Below the pieces are notes generated by a model. That model did not search any database. It saw only the letters and a program-made list of their open reading frames with translations, and was not told where the DNA came from. From Rahnella ecdela (GTDB taxonomy: Bacteria > Pseudomonadota > Gammaproteobacteria > Enterobacterales > Enterobacteriaceae), in contig NZ_JAFMOY010000126.1 of the NCBI RefSeq assembly GCF_019049625.1, positions 173,395-237,394 on the forward strand: 64,000 bases of DNA, in the 5' to 3' direction. This document shows positions 39,957 through 49,707 of the stretch, in pieces. Numbering within the stretch: position 1 is the stretch's first letter; the number at the start of each line of letters is the position of its first letter. A program made the translations under genes and the position numbers.

Positions 39957-39990
39957 AAAAAAGGGCCTACCGGTGAAGGCAGACCCTTTT
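39957..39990 (-). terminator. Terminator downstream of pgi
   Basis: The minus strand reads AAAAGGGTCTGCCTT, a loop, then a partly complementary arm ending in GGCCCTTTTTT. Stem pairing is imperfect, but the T-run is clear. It lies about 90 bases beyond the pgi stop, past copy B of the palindromic repeat. Confidence 0.7.
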
Positions 39991-40012
39991 ATTTTGACGT
40001 ATAAAAACCTGA

Positions 40013-40081
40013 ATACCCTAAATCATTCGTGCTGGATCAACACAGCCAATACCGGGGCAGCGCGAAGGATGACGGGTATTA
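40013..40081. repeat. Intergenic palindromic repeat, copy B, overlapping pgi stop
   Basis: A short (about 69-base) version of the repeat. It begins ATACCCTAAATCATTCG and ends GAAGGATGACGGGTATTA, the same ends as copy C. The TAA stop codon of pgi is the last three bases of this element. The middle is shorter than in copies A and C, as though internally deleted. Confidence 0.75.
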
Positions 40082-41725
40082 GCGCCAGTTTTTGAAACGA
40101 TTGATCAAACCGTTAGTCGAGCTGTCGTGGCCGGTAACATCTTTGTCGCCTTCCAGCTCTGGCAGGATACGGTTTGCCAGCTGTTTGCCCAGTTCCACAC
40201 CCCATTGGTCGAAGGTGTAGATGTTCAGGATTGCGCCCTGAGTAAAGATTTTATGCTCGTACATCGCGATCAACGCACCCAGGCTGTAAGGCGTGATTTC
40301 ACGCAGCAGGATGGAGTTGGTCGGACGGTTACCTTCGAACACTTTGAACGGAGCAACGTGTTTCACGTCTTCCGGTTTTTTACCCTGATCGGCGAATTCT
40401 TTCTCGACGACATCAAGAGATTTACCGAATGCCAACGCTTCTGTCTGTGCGAAGAAGTTAGACAGCAGTTTCGCATGGTGATCGCTCAGCGGGTTATGGC
40501 TTATAGCGGGTGCGATAAAGTCACAAGGGATGATTTTGGTGCCCTGGTGAATCAGCTGGTAGAACGCGTGCTGACCATTGGTACCCGGCTCGCCCCAGAT
40601 GATCGGGCCAGTCTGGTAGTCCACAGGATTGCCGTTACGGTCAACGAACTTACCGTTAGATTCCATGTTGCCTTGCTGGAAGTAAGCAGCAAAACGGTGC
40701 ATGTACTGGTCGTAGGGCAGGATAGCTTCGGTTTCGGTGCCGTAGAAATCGTTGTACCAGATACCGATCAGCGCCAGCAGAACCGGCAGGTTTTTCTCAG
40801 CCGGCGTATTGGCGAAGTGTTTATCCATCGCGTGAGCGCCGCTCAGCAGTTGTTCGAAATTATCGAAACCAACAGACAAGGCGATAGACAGACCGATTGC
40901 AGACCACAGTGAATAACGGCCGCCGACCCAGTCCCAGAATTCGAACATGTTGTCGGTGTCGATACCAAACTCACTCACCGCTTTGCCGTTGGTAGACAGC
41001 GCCGCGAAGTGTTTCGCCACGTGTTTGTCGTCGCCTGCGGTTTTCAGGAACCAGTCACGCGCGCTGTGGGCGTTGGTCATGGTTTCTTGCGTGGTGAAGG
41101 TTTTTGACGCCACCAGGAACAGGGTGGTTTCCGGAGACAAGTCTTTCAGCGTTTCGGCGATGTGCGTGCCATCCACGTTGGAGACGAAATGCATATTCAG
41201 GTGGTTTTTGTACGGACGCAGCGCTTCGGTGACCATGAACGGGCCGAGGTCTGAACCGCCGATACCGATGTTCACCACGTCAGTGATAGCCTTACCGGTA
41301 TAACCTTTCCACTCGCCGCCGATAACGCGTTCGGTGAAGCCTTTGATTTTCGCCAGAACCGCATTCACTTCCGGCATCACATCTTTGCCGTCGACGACGA
41401 TTGGCGTGTTGCTGCGATTACGCAGGGCAACGTGCAGCACGGCACGGTCTTCTGTGCGGTTGATCTTCTCGCCAGAGAACATCGATTTGATTGCGCCCTG
41501 AAGGTCGGTCTCTTTCGCCAGCGCCTGCAGTTTATCCAGCGTCTCGGTAGTGATACGGTTTTTGGAGAAATCGACCAGCATCTGGTCTTCAAACGTGGCA
41601 GAGAACTTGGAGAAACGATCACCATCTTCAGCAAACAGATGGCTAATCTGCACATCTTTCATCTTGTCGAAATGCTGCTGCAGGGCTTGCCAGGCAGCGG
41701 TCTGAGTTGGATTGATATTTTTCAT
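40079..41725 (-). CDS. pgi: Glucose-6-phosphate isomerase
   Basis: Pgi interconverts glucose-6-phosphate and fructose-6-phosphate in glycolysis. The 548-residue protein has the same length class as E. coli Pgi (549). Typical stretches are [42 protein letters not shown] and the C-terminal [13 protein letters not shown]. The long plus-strand reading frame opposite it is not a gene. The stop codon lies inside a palindromic repeat. It is upstream of psiE on the same strand and divergent from lysC. Confidence 0.98.
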   Translation of the reverse strand: MKNINPTQTAAWQALQQHFDKMKDVQISHLFAEDGDRFSKFSATFEDQMLVDFSKNRITTETLDKLQALAKETDLQGAIKSMFSGEKINRTEDRAVLHVALRNRSNTPIVVDGKDVMPEVNAVLAKIKGFTERVIGGEWKGYTGKAITDVVNIGIGGSDLGPFMVTEALRPYKNHLNMHFVSNVDGTHIAETLKDLSPETTLFLVASKTFTTQETMTNAHSARDWFLKTAGDDKHVAKHFAALSTNGKAVSEFGIDTDNMFEFWDWVGGRYSLWSAIGLSIALSVGFDNFEQLLSGAHAMDKHFANTPAEKNLPVLLALIGIWYNDFYGTETEAILPYDQYMHRFAAYFQQGNMESNGKFVDRNGNPVDYQTGPIIWGEPGTNGQHAFYQLIHQGTKIIPCDFIAPAISHNPLSDHHAKLLSNFFAQTEALAFGKSLDVVEKEFADQGKKPEDVKHVAPFKVFEGNRPTNSILLREITPYSLGALIAMYEHKIFTQGAILNIYTFDQWGVELGKQLANRILPELEGDKDVTGHDSSTNGLINRFKNWR

Positions 41726-41944
41726 AGCAATGCTCTTAGGCTGAGAATAAATATGAGGTAACTGTCCCGATTGTATCCTGAACTTCCCGAGATGAGATGC
41801 CTTTTCTTGCGATAGGTCAGATCTGCTAAATCACAATGACAGAGAACAATATTAGATGAGAATCGTTCAAAATGTGGCGCATGGGCCGAGAGACCGTTGA
41901 CAGACGCGCCATAACCCGTTATTCCTAAGCACCTAACTCGCGCG

Positions 41945-42140
41945 CGTGTCGCGTGAGCCAGAAGAGGCGCGTCGCCCAGGAAGTGTATCGGAGGAGCCGA
42001 ATCCTACGAAGGTACATCAGGGGGAGCGACGCCGAGGTCTGAAGCCCGCGGCAGGCATATGATCGACTACAGGGGCTGAATCCCCTGGGTTGTCACCGGG
42101 CATCCGAGAGGATGTCGACAAGGTGGGGCGCTTCTGGGTG
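41945..42140 (+). ncRNA. Lysine riboswitch (L box) before lysC
   Basis: The sequence is nearly the same as that of the E. coli lysC aptamer: CCAGAAGAGGCGCGT near the 5' end, then GGAGGAGCCGAATCCT, AGGGGGAGCGACGCCGAGGT, GGGGCTGAATCCCCTGGGTT and GGGGCGCTTCTGGGTG. CCAGAAG (41958-41964) pairs with CTTCTGG (42131-42137) to close P1. Lysine binding represses lysC expression. A small hairpin, CGTAG-CATTT-CTACG (42144-42158), lies in the expression platform that follows. The rest of the 525-base pgi-lysC gap holds the divergent promoters; I see no other gene. Confidence 0.95.
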
Positions 42141-42250
42141 TATCGTAGCATTTCTACGTCTGCCCCCTTCCCGCTCTCCCCTTGTGCCAATTCTTAAAGT
42201 TTATGGAATAGATGGCCGTCTGGTATGACGACCCTGACACGAGGTTTTAC

Positions 42251-43639
42251 ATGAATTACGCAGCATCCCGCAACGCCAACCCGCAGCCTCTGGGCAACGT
42301 TATCGTCGCCAAATTCGGCGGTACCAGCGTAGCGGATTTCGACGCTATGAATCGCAGTGCAGATATCGTTCTGTCGCGCCCTGAAGTGCGTCTGGTTGTT
42401 CTCTCCGCCTCTGCGGGCGTCACCAATTTATTAGTCGAGCTGGCCGAAGGCAAAGAAGCTGAGCGCCGGGCGTTCCTGCTTGATGAAATTCGCCGTATCC
42501 AGAATGCCATTATTGACCGACTGGACAATCCGACGGTGATCCGCGAAGAGCTGGGCCGCATGCTGGAAAACATCGCCATGCTGTCTGAAGCCGCCAGCCT
42601 CGCGACATCAACGGCGCTGACCGACGAACTGGTCAGCCACGGCGAGCTGATGTCCACCCTGCTGTTTGTTGAAATCATCCGCCAGCGCAACGTGCCGGTG
42701 GAATGGTTCGACGTGCGTAAAATCATGCGCACCAACGATCGTTTCGGTCGTGCAGAACCGGACACGCAGGCCCTGAGCGAGCTCACCGTTTCGCAGCTGC
42801 AACCGCGCCTGCAGGACGCGCTGGTGATCACCCAAGGCTTTATCGGCTCCGAAAGCAAAGGCCGCACCACCACGCTGGGCCGTGGCGGCAGCGATTATAC
42901 AGCGGCCTTGCTGGGCGAAGCGCTGAGCGCTGTGCGTGTGGATATCTGGACCGACGTACCGGGAATTTACACCACCGACCCGCGCCTGGTTCCGGCAGCA
43001 AAACGCATTGATCGTATCGCTTTTGAAGAAGCCGCTGAAATGGCGACATTTGGCGCGAAAGTGCTGCACCCGGCTACGTTACTGCCTGCGGTACGCCGCG
43101 GTATTCCGGTGTTTGTCGGCTCGAGCAAGGATCCGTCGGGCGGCGGCACGTTAGTGTGCGATACCACCGATAATCCGCCGCTGTTCCGCGCGATTGCCCT
43201 GCGTCGCAGACAAACGCTGGTCACGCTGCACAGCCTGAGCATGTTGCATTCACGCGGTTTCCTCGCCGAAGTGTTTGGCATTCTGGCGCGTCACAGCATT
43301 TCCGTGGATCTCATCACCACTTCAGAAGTCAGCGTTGCGCTGACGCTGGATACCACCGGTTCCACCTCTTCCGATGCGAGTCTGCTGACCACTTCGCTGC
43401 TGACAGAATTATCCTCACTGTGCCGCGTGGAAGTGGAAGAAAATCTCGCGCTGGTCGCCATCATCGGCAACAAATTGTCGCAGGCCTGTGGCGTCGGCAA
43501 AGAAGTCTTCGGCGTGCTGGATCCGTTCAATATCCGCATGATTTGCTACGGCGCAAGCAGCTACAACCTGTGCTTCCTGGTGCCGGGCAACGATGCCGAT
43601 CAGGTCGTTAAAACTCTACACCGCAACCTATTCGAATAA
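42251..43639 (+). CDS. lysC: Lysine-sensitive aspartokinase III
   Basis: LysC phosphorylates aspartate at the head of lysine synthesis and is inhibited by lysine. From the ATG at 42251 (ACGAGG seven bases upstream) the product has 462 residues. The kinase domain has VAKFGGTSVADFDAMNRSA, the substrate loop GRGGSDYTAALL and GIYTTDPR. Two ACT domains fill the C-terminus (about 315-462), including ISVDLITTSEVSVALTLD. It is about 13 residues longer than E. coli LysC at the N-terminus. The upstream open frame overlaps the leader and is not used. The riboswitch controls expression. Confidence 0.97.
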   Translation: MNYAASRNANPQPLGNVIVAKFGGTSVADFDAMNRSADIVLSRPEVRLVVLSASAGVTNLLVELAEGKEAERRAFLLDEIRRIQNAIIDRLDNPTVIREELGRMLENIAMLSEAASLATSTALTDELVSHGELMSTLLFVEIIRQRNVPVEWFDVRKIMRTNDRFGRAEPDTQALSELTVSQLQPRLQDALVITQGFIGSESKGRTTTLGRGGSDYTAALLGEALSAVRVDIWTDVPGIYTTDPRLVPAAKRIDRIAFEEAAEMATFGAKVLHPATLLPAVRRGIPVFVGSSKDPSGGGTLVCDTTDNPPLFRAIALRRRQTLVTLHSLSMLHSRGFLAEVFGILARHSISVDLITTSEVSVALTLDTTGSTSSDASLLTTSLLTELSSLCRVEVEENLALVAIIGNKLSQACGVGKEVFGVLDPFNIRMICYGASSYNLCFLVPGNDADQVVKTLHRNLFE

Positions 43640-43660
43640 CGACGGGCGCGGTATCTGAGA

Positions 43661-43689
43661 AGACCGGGCCATGTGCCCGGTCTTTTTTT
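43661..43689 (+). terminator. Terminator downstream of lysC
   Basis: The arms AGACCGGGC and GCCCGGTCT flank CATGT, followed by a run of T. It lies 22 bases beyond the lysC stop. Confidence 0.9.
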
Positions 43690-43732
43690 GTCTGTACCTT
43701 TTGCAAAACAACAAAGACAAGGATCATCCTCA

Positions 43733-44650
43733 ATGTTAGCCAAAATAACCCGCCTGTTCCCGCTGTGGGCCGTGCTGTTATCCGTCGCGGCCTATTATTC
43801 GCCCGGCACGTTCACCCCGATCGGCCCGTACGTTTCCACCCTGCTGATGCTGATTATGTTCGCGATGGGCGTCACCCTCGAATTCGGTGATTTCAAGCGC
43901 GTTCTGTCGCGTCCGGGCCCGGTCGCCGCCGCCACTTTCCTGCATTATCTGGTGATGCCGCTGGCAGCCTGGGTGCTGGCAAAACTCTTCCATATGCCTG
44001 CGGATTTATCGGCGGGTATGATTTTAGTGGGCAGCGTCGCCAGCGGCACTGCATCTAACGTCATGATTTATCTTGCCAAAGGTGACGTCGCGCTTTCCGT
44101 GACGATTTCTGCCGTTTCCACGCTGGTCGGCGTTTTCGCCACGCCGTTGCTGACGCGTCTTTATGTCGATACGCACATCAAAGTGGATGTCGAAGGCATG
44201 TTGCTGAGCATTTTGCAGATCGTGGTTATCCCGATTCTGGCCGGTCTGATTATTCATCATTTGTTCACCAAAACCGTAAAACGCATCGAACCGCTGCTGC
44301 CGCTTTTCTCGATGGTGTGCATCGTGGCGATAATCAGCGCCGTGGTAGCGGGCAGCCAGGGCTTTATTGGTTCTGTCGGCCTTATCGTGATTGTGGCGGT
44401 TATTCTGCACAACGGCATTGGCCTGCTGAGCGGTTACTGGGGCGGGAAGTTGTTTGGCTTTGATGAAACCACCTGTCGCACGCTGGCGATGGAAGTGGGT
44501 ATGCAGAACTCCGGTTTAGCCGCGACGCTCGGAAAAATCTATTTCACCCCGCTGGCCGCGTTGCCGGGGGCACTGTTCTCCGTCTGGCATAATCTGTCAG
44601 GATCGTTGCTGGCCGGTTACTGGTCAGGTAAACCGGTTAAAAAAGACTGA
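43733..44650 (+). CDS. panS: BASS-family transporter, PanS-like
   Basis: From the ATG at 43733 (AAGGA nine bases upstream) the product is 305 residues with about nine or ten membrane segments. It has the bile acid:sodium symporter family pattern: [37 protein letters not shown], and [20 protein letters not shown]. In Salmonella, the family member PanS transports pantoate, ketopantoate and pantothenate, and this gene is the likely counterpart. The gene symbol rests on my memory of that family and is less certain than the fold. It faces yjbB across a shared terminator. Confidence 0.78.
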   Translation: MLAKITRLFPLWAVLLSVAAYYSPGTFTPIGPYVSTLLMLIMFAMGVTLEFGDFKRVLSRPGPVAAATFLHYLVMPLAAWVLAKLFHMPADLSAGMILVGSVASGTASNVMIYLAKGDVALSVTISAVSTLVGVFATPLLTRLYVDTHIKVDVEGMLLSILQIVVIPILAGLIIHHLFTKTVKRIEPLLPLFSMVCIVAIISAVVAGSQGFIGSVGLIVIVAVILHNGIGLLSGYWGGKLFGFDETTCRTLAMEVGMQNSGLAATLGKIYFTPLAALPGALFSVWHNLSGSLLAGYWSGKPVKKD

Positions 44651-44675
44651 TTCTGAGACAGTCAAAACGTGAAAT

Positions 44676-44707
44676 AAAAAACGGGCGCATCCTCAGCGCC
44701 CGTTTTT
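44676..44707. terminator. Bidirectional terminator, panS / yjbB
   Basis: The arms AAAAACGGGCGC and GCGCCCGTTTTT flank ATCCTCA. T-runs on both strands serve both convergent genes. Confidence 0.9.
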
Positions 44708-44714
44708 ATTCGTA

Positions 44715-46367
44715 TTACACCCGTTGTACGTCGTCATTCGGTTCGCGCTGTTCATCTTCCTGCTCATCCTGATCCAGCACGTTATACGCCACCGCACAAA
44801 ACAGAGAGTTCAGACGCTTCATGTCACCCAGCAACCCGAGGTGCAGCGAACTGGTTTCGATGCTCTGCACGTTATGCTGATGCAAACGGTCAACATGGGC
44901 GTGCGCATAACGCCGGTCAAGAATACGGAAACGATGTTTGGAACGGCGCAAACGCCTTGCGCTGGTCAGGTCGTTCGACAGGAATACGCCCAGACTCAGA
45001 CGCAAATTATCCAGCAATTTCTCATGCAGAGCTTCAAGCTCCACTAACCCTTCCGGCGAAAATGCACGGCGCGTGGCGTGAGATTTCGCCGTGATATCCC
45101 CGGTCATGCGCTCGATAATGTCACCGGCCTGTTCCAGGTTCAGCGCCATCTCAATGATTTCAGCCCAACGGCGCGAATCATCTTCACCCAGACCTTCTTT
45201 ATTAATTTGTGCCAGATACAGTTTGATGGCGGTGTACAGCACATCCACGTCGTCATCGAGACGCCGTACTTCGCGATCTTGTGCCAGTTTCCCGTGCATC
45301 ACTTCGCGGTTGAGGATCAGCATATGTTCCACCACGTCGCCCATACGCAGGGTTTCACGGGCGGCATTGGAAAGCGCCAGCGTCGGTGTATCAATGGCAC
45401 TGACGTCCAGATGGCGCGGACGCAGACGCGGATCGTCTTCCGGCACATCGGCAATCATCAGCTGGCAAATCTTCGCCATCGGCGCGGTCAGCGGCACCAT
45501 CGCCAGACAGCGGATCAGGTTGTAGAACATATGAAAATAAATGACCAGTTCTTCATCCGGGATGCCCAGACGCGCCAGTTGCGTGGAAAGCGGCCCGACA
45601 AACGGCAGCACAATCACTAAACCAATCAGTTTGAACAGCGTACTGCCCAGCGCCACGCGCCGGCCTGCCGCATTCATTTTGCTGGCGTTGATCATCGCCA
45701 GCAGCCCGCTGCCGAGGTTCGCGCCAATCACCAGGCATAAGGAGACTTTGAGCGAGATAACGCCGGTCGCCGCAAGCGTTGCGGTCAGCAAAACCGCTGC
45801 CAGACTGGAATAACTGATGATGGCAAACACTGCGCCGGTCAGCGCATCGAGCAACACATCGCCGGTCAGAGAAGAGAATAAAACCTTCACGCCGGAGGCC
45901 TGCATAATCGGCGTCGCAGCGCCCACAATCAGTTCCAGCGCCAGTAAAATCAGACCCAGCCCGATACAGACGCGCCCCATTTGTCCGGCACGGGTTTGCT
46001 TACGGCTGAGGAAGAAGGCCACGCCGACAAAAATCAGCAGCGGGGAAAGCCAGGAGAGATCGAACGTCAGGATACGCGCCATCACGGCGGTCCCGACGTC
46101 AGCGCCGAGAATAATCACCAGCGCCGGTGCCAGCGCAACCAGTCCTTGCGAGACGAAGGACGTGACCAGCAGCGCCGTCGCGTTACTGCTTTGTACCAGT
46201 GCGGTCACGCCAATACCGGCGACGAACGCCAGCGGTTTTTTCTCAACACTGTTACTCAGAACACGGCGCAGATTGGCGCCAAAAACGCGCATGATGCCGG
46301 TACGCACGATGTGCGTACCCCATACGAGCAAAGAAATAGCAGACAACAGATGCAAAAGGGTTAACAC
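44715..46367 (-). CDS. yjbB: Na/Pi cotransporter family protein YjbB
   Basis: The 550-residue protein has about nine N-terminal membrane segments with the paired repeats GVTALVQSSNATALLVTSFV and ALTGAVFAIISYSSLAAVLL, and a PhoU-like helical C-terminal domain (from about 340). It follows E. coli YjbB (543 residues) closely. E. coli YjbB is thought to export phosphate. The C-terminal tail is acidic. It precedes a phosphonate-like ABC module by about 16 bases in window order, on the same strand, so cotranscription with the upstream HAD gene is possible. Confidence 0.94.
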   Translation of the reverse strand: MLTLLHLLSAISLLVWGTHIVRTGIMRVFGANLRRVLSNSVEKKPLAFVAGIGVTALVQSSNATALLVTSFVSQGLVALAPALVIILGADVGTAVMARILTFDLSWLSPLLIFVGVAFFLSRKQTRAGQMGRVCIGLGLILLALELIVGAATPIMQASGVKVLFSSLTGDVLLDALTGAVFAIISYSSLAAVLLTATLAATGVISLKVSLCLVIGANLGSGLLAMINASKMNAAGRRVALGSTLFKLIGLVIVLPFVGPLSTQLARLGIPDEELVIYFHMFYNLIRCLAMVPLTAPMAKICQLMIADVPEDDPRLRPRHLDVSAIDTPTLALSNAARETLRMGDVVEHMLILNREVMHGKLAQDREVRRLDDDVDVLYTAIKLYLAQINKEGLGEDDSRRWAEIIEMALNLEQAGDIIERMTGDITAKSHATRRAFSPEGLVELEALHEKLLDNLRLSLGVFLSNDLTSARRLRRSKHRFRILDRRYAHAHVDRLHQHNVQSIETSSLHLGLLGDMKRLNSLFCAVAYNVLDQDEQEDEQREPNDDVQRV

Positions 46368-46382
46368 GAAAAAACAGCTCCA

Positions 46383-47039
46383 TTAACGCCAGGCATAGAC
46401 CGGCCATCCTGCCTGCCGGGCGTGCTGGAGCAGGATGGCGTCCGGATTCACCGCCACCGGCTGACCGACACGGGTCAGTAAGGGCAGATCATTATGGGAA
46501 TCCGAATAGAAACTGGCTTGTTGCAGCAGGGAATCGTCCTGATTGATGAGTTCCAGTAAGCGCGACACTTTGCCTTCGCGATACGTCATCGTCCCCTGCG
46601 TGGCGCCGGTAAAGCGCCCTTCTTTAATTTCCACACCAATCGCCAGCGTTTCCTCAACACCGAGGAAGCGGGCAATCGGCCGCACCAGATGCTCGCCGGA
46701 TGCGGAAATAATCACCGTCCGGTCGCCCTGTGCGCGGTGAGCGGCCAGACACTCACGCGCCTGCGCATAAATGCGCGGTGCTATTACATCCTGAATATAA
46801 TTTGCGACCATTGCCGCAACGTCAGTTTCACTGCGACCGGCAAGTGGCACCAGAGTACACCGCATGTACTCCTGCATATCCATCTTACCCACGGCATATT
46901 GTTGCATCAGCGCGGCATCTTGTTGCAGGAAAGCCTGCTCATCCGCCACCCAGCCATTCGCCACCATATAGGCAGACCAGAGACTGGAACAGTCGCCGCT
47001 AATCAGGGTTTCATCGAGATCAAACAGCGCCAGTTTCAT
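46383..47039 (-). CDS. HAD-superfamily phosphatase (SerB-like, HAD-IB)
   Basis: The 218-residue protein has the HAD motif I FDLDET (nucleophile Asp7, acid Asp9), motif II in IISASGEH, a basic EGKVSRL and motif IV YSDSHNDLPLL. This is the IB subclass, as in phosphoserine phosphatase. It is the last gene of a module whose other genes are an ABC importer and a phosphodiesterase-like enzyme, overlapping the ATPase gene by four bases. It probably removes phosphate from an intermediate of that pathway. The exact substrate is unknown. Confidence 0.87.
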   Translation of the reverse strand: MKLALFDLDETLISGDCSSLWSAYMVANGWVADEQAFLQQDAALMQQYAVGKMDMQEYMRCTLVPLAGRSETDVAAMVANYIQDVIAPRIYAQARECLAAHRAQGDRTVIISASGEHLVRPIARFLGVEETLAIGVEIKEGRFTGATQGTMTYREGKVSRLLELINQDDSLLQQASFYSDSHNDLPLLTRVGQPVAVNPDAILLQHARQAGWPVYAWR

Positions 47040-48028
47040 GCAACTTCCCGTAACGTAACAAGATCTAACTGTAGACCAATATCGCTGCCATCGGCGAGAA
47101 GCGAGGCCACAGAACGGTTTAAGACATCCACAGAAAGTTCCACGCCGTGCGCGACAACACGATAACGCACCACGTTGCCAAGCAGGCTGTGGCTGAGAAT
47201 TTTAGCCGGAATGCCTTCAATCAGCTCGCATATTGTCACCGACTCTGGCCGGATAGCGACGCGCCCCCTGTAAGTCATGCCGGTCAGCGCCATCGCCTGC
47301 TCAGAGCTCAGCAGGTTATAGCTGCCGATAAAGCCTGCTGCAAAAGCATCCACCGGTTCAGTATACAGGGTTTCGGCATCGGCATTTTGGACGATTTGTC
47401 CTTTGTTCATCAGCACAATCCGGTCTGACATAGTCAGCGCCTCTTCCTGATCGTGAGTGACGAAAATTGCCGTCAGGTTCATTTCGCGCTGAATACGGCG
47501 GATTTGTTCGCGCAGATGTTTACGGATACGGGCATCGAGCGCGGAAAGCGGTTCATCGAGCAACAACAGGCGTGGCTGCGTCACCAGTGAACGCGCCAGC
47601 GCCACACGCTGACACTGACCACCGGAAAGCTGATGCGGGTAACGTTTGGCGTAATCGTTCATTTCCACCAGTTCCAGCACTTCTCCAACGCGACGATGCA
47701 ATTCGGAAGCCGGTATCTTTTGCATTTTCAAACCAAACGCGACGTTGGCTTCCACCGTCATATTCGGGAACAACGCGTAGCTCTGGAAGACCATCCCGAT
47801 CCCGCGCTGCTGTGGTGGTAGCGGCACAATGTCCTGCCCCTGAATCACAATTTTTCCACTGTCGACCGACGTCAGCCCGGCCAGGCAGCGCAGCAGTGTG
47901 GATTTTCCGCAGCCGCTCGGCCCTAGCAACGTGACGAATTCGCCCTCTTCTGCCGAGAAATCAATGTTGTTGAAAATCTGCGTCGGACCGTACGACTTGT
48001 TGAGTTGAGTGACCTGCAAATACGACAT
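47036..48028 (-). CDS. ABC importer ATP-binding protein
   Basis: The 330-residue ATPase has Walker A GPSGCGKST (about 37-45), the Q-loop VFQSYALFPN, signature LSGGQCQRVALARSL, Walker B LLLLDEPLSALD and the switch His in VTHDQEEA. The C-terminal regulatory part (about 240-330) is of the TOBE type. This subfamily serves polyamine, iron, spermidine and phosphonate importers. It works with the two permeases encoded just upstream. Its 3' end overlaps the HAD gene. Confidence 0.95.
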   Translation of the reverse strand: MSYLQVTQLNKSYGPTQIFNNIDFSAEEGEFVTLLGPSGCGKSTLLRCLAGLTSVDSGKIVIQGQDIVPLPPQQRGIGMVFQSYALFPNMTVEANVAFGLKMQKIPASELHRRVGEVLELVEMNDYAKRYPHQLSGGQCQRVALARSLVTQPRLLLLDEPLSALDARIRKHLREQIRRIQREMNLTAIFVTHDQEEALTMSDRIVLMNKGQIVQNADAETLYTEPVDAFAAGFIGSYNLLSSEQAMALTGMTYRGRVAIRPESVTICELIEGIPAKILSHSLLGNVVRYRVVAHGVELSVDVLNRSVASLLADGSDIGLQLDLVTLREVA

Positions 48029-48030
48029 AA

Positions 48031-48816
48031 TCAGCTCTTTCCTTTGTTCAGCATGTTTGCCACCCAGGTGAAAATCAGGACGACCATGAAATAGGAGATG
48101 ACTAATGCGCTGGTGAAATGGCCGCTGCCATTGCGCATGTTATAGAGATAGACCTGCACCGTTTCATAACGGCTGCCCGCCAGCAGGTTGGCGAACACGA
48201 ATTCCCCGATGAGGAACGAGAACGACAGCAATACGGCAATCATTCCCCCCTTGCGTAAGTTCGGTAATACCACCAGCAACGCAGCTTTCCAGGTGCTGGC
48301 ACCGAGCAGGTGCGCAGCATCCATCAGGTCACGAAGATTGATCGCCTGCATGTTGTTGGAAATAGCACGATAGATAAATGGCAATGCGATAGTGAAGTAA
48401 CAGCCAATCAGGATCCACGGGGTACCGGTCAGCGCCAGCGGCTCAGCGGAATAGAGCTGCATCAGCCCCACCGAAGACACCACCGGCGGCACGGCGAACG
48501 GCAGCAGGATCAGGATATTCATCAGTGCGTCGAGCTTCGGGAAATAGTAAGCAATCACAAACATCAGTGGCAGGATCAGTATCAGCGACAGGAAAAGCGT
48601 GCCGAAACACACCAGCAGCGAGTGCCAGAGCGCAATCAGGAAGCGCGGATCGCTCCACAGTTCCACCAGCCATTTGAGCGTAAAGCCGCTCGGTAAAATC
48701 GTCGCTCCCCATTCCAGCACCAGCGCATACACCAGCGTCGCCAGCAACGGTAACATCAGGACAATCAGTAAAACCCAGCTCACCACACGGTGGTAAATCG
48801 CTTCAGAGCGCGACAT
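48031..48816 (-). CDS. ABC importer permease subunit
   Basis: From the ATG at 48816 (AAGGA seven bases upstream) the product is 261 residues with six membrane segments. The cytoplasmic coupling motif is in MDAAHLLGASTWKAALLVVL. It is one of two permeases for the importer. A longer open frame runs to 48888, but the ribosome site favours 48816. It begins 23 bases before the end of the partner permease gene (48839) in coding order, so the genes are tightly packed. Confidence 0.92.
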   Translation of the reverse strand: MSRSEAIYHRVVSWVLLIVLMLPLLATLVYALVLEWGATILPSGFTLKWLVELWSDPRFLIALWHSLLVCFGTLFLSLILILPLMFVIAYYFPKLDALMNILILLPFAVPPVVSSVGLMQLYSAEPLALTGTPWILIGCYFTIALPFIYRAISNNMQAINLRDLMDAAHLLGASTWKAALLVVLPNLRKGGMIAVLLSFSFLIGEFVFANLLAGSRYETVQVYLYNMRNGSGHFTSALVISYFMVVLIFTWVANMLNKGKS

Positions 48817-48838
48817 CTTACGTTCCTTCTTCGGGCAA

Positions 48839-49681
48839 TCAGCTGCGCTGACTGAGATAACTTTTACGCAATAACCACTGATGGACAAGCGTGATAAAGG
48901 CCATCAGCACCACCAGTAACATCGCCAGCGCGCTGCCCATATTCGGGTCGAGGGAAATATCCCCCGACACCAGCGCCGCAATGCGCACCGGCACCACGTT
49001 GAAATTTCCGGTGGTCAGTGCGTAGACCGTGGCATACGCGCCAAGGGCATTGGCGAGCAAAATCACGAAAGTGCCCAGCAGCGCCGGGAACAGCACAGGA
49101 ATGCCGATGTAGCGCCAGTAACTCCAGCGACCAGCACCCAGCAATGCAGCCGATTCGCGCCAGTCTTCGCGCAGGGCATCGAACGCCGGATACATCAGCA
49201 ATACGCCAAGCGGGATCTGAAAATAGGTGTAGAGAACAATCAGCCCGTCTTTCGAATACAGGTCGAAGTGCTCCATCAGCCCATATTTGCGCAGCAGCAA
49301 CGTCAGACAACCGTTCAGGCCAAGCAGGATGACGAAAGCAAATGCCAGCGGTACGCCAGCGAAGTTGCTGGTCATGTTGGTGAACGACATGACGAAATCA
49401 TGCAGCTTTGTCGGGCACAGCTGACGAAGTGAGTAACTGCCCACTAACGCGATAAGCAAACCGTATAAACTCGACCAGATCGAAATATCCAGCGAGAAGC
49501 GCATGGCCTGCAGATAAAACGGAGAAGTCAGAATGTCACTGTAATTGCCCACCCCCCAGGCTTCGTAGGTTTCGCTGTAAAAACTGCTCACTGCAATCCA
49601 GGCCAGCGGCGCCAGCTGAAAAGCGATGAAAAATACCAGAAACGGCAACATAAACAGCGCTGCAATCCACTTAGCTTTCAT
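48839..49681 (-). CDS. ABC importer permease subunit
   Basis: From the ATG at 49681 (GAGGA six bases upstream) the product is 280 residues with six membrane segments. It carries the coupling motif in ESAALLGAGRWSYWRYIGIP. It is the first permease of the importer and starts shortly after the phosphodiesterase-like gene, whose stop is at 49708. The pair of distinct permeases matches the PhnU/PhnV layout of 2-aminoethylphosphonate importers. Confidence 0.92.
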   Translation of the reverse strand: MKAKWIAALFMLPFLVFFIAFQLAPLAWIAVSSFYSETYEAWGVGNYSDILTSPFYLQAMRFSLDISIWSSLYGLLIALVGSYSLRQLCPTKLHDFVMSFTNMTSNFAGVPLAFAFVILLGLNGCLTLLLRKYGLMEHFDLYSKDGLIVLYTYFQIPLGVLLMYPAFDALREDWRESAALLGAGRWSYWRYIGIPVLFPALLGTFVILLANALGAYATVYALTTGNFNVVPVRIAALVSGDISLDPNMGSALAMLLVVLMAFITLVHQWLLRKSYLSQRS

Positions 49682-49707
49682 CGGTGATCCTCTAAAAGTG
49701 ACCGGAT

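Noticed and set aside
40127..40912. 261-codon open frame on plus
   Set aside because: It lies opposite pgi, which is certain. Composition is that of an antisense shadow, with no family match.
42256..42873. 205-codon open frame on minus
   Set aside because: Antisense to lysC; Arg/Ser-rich shadow.
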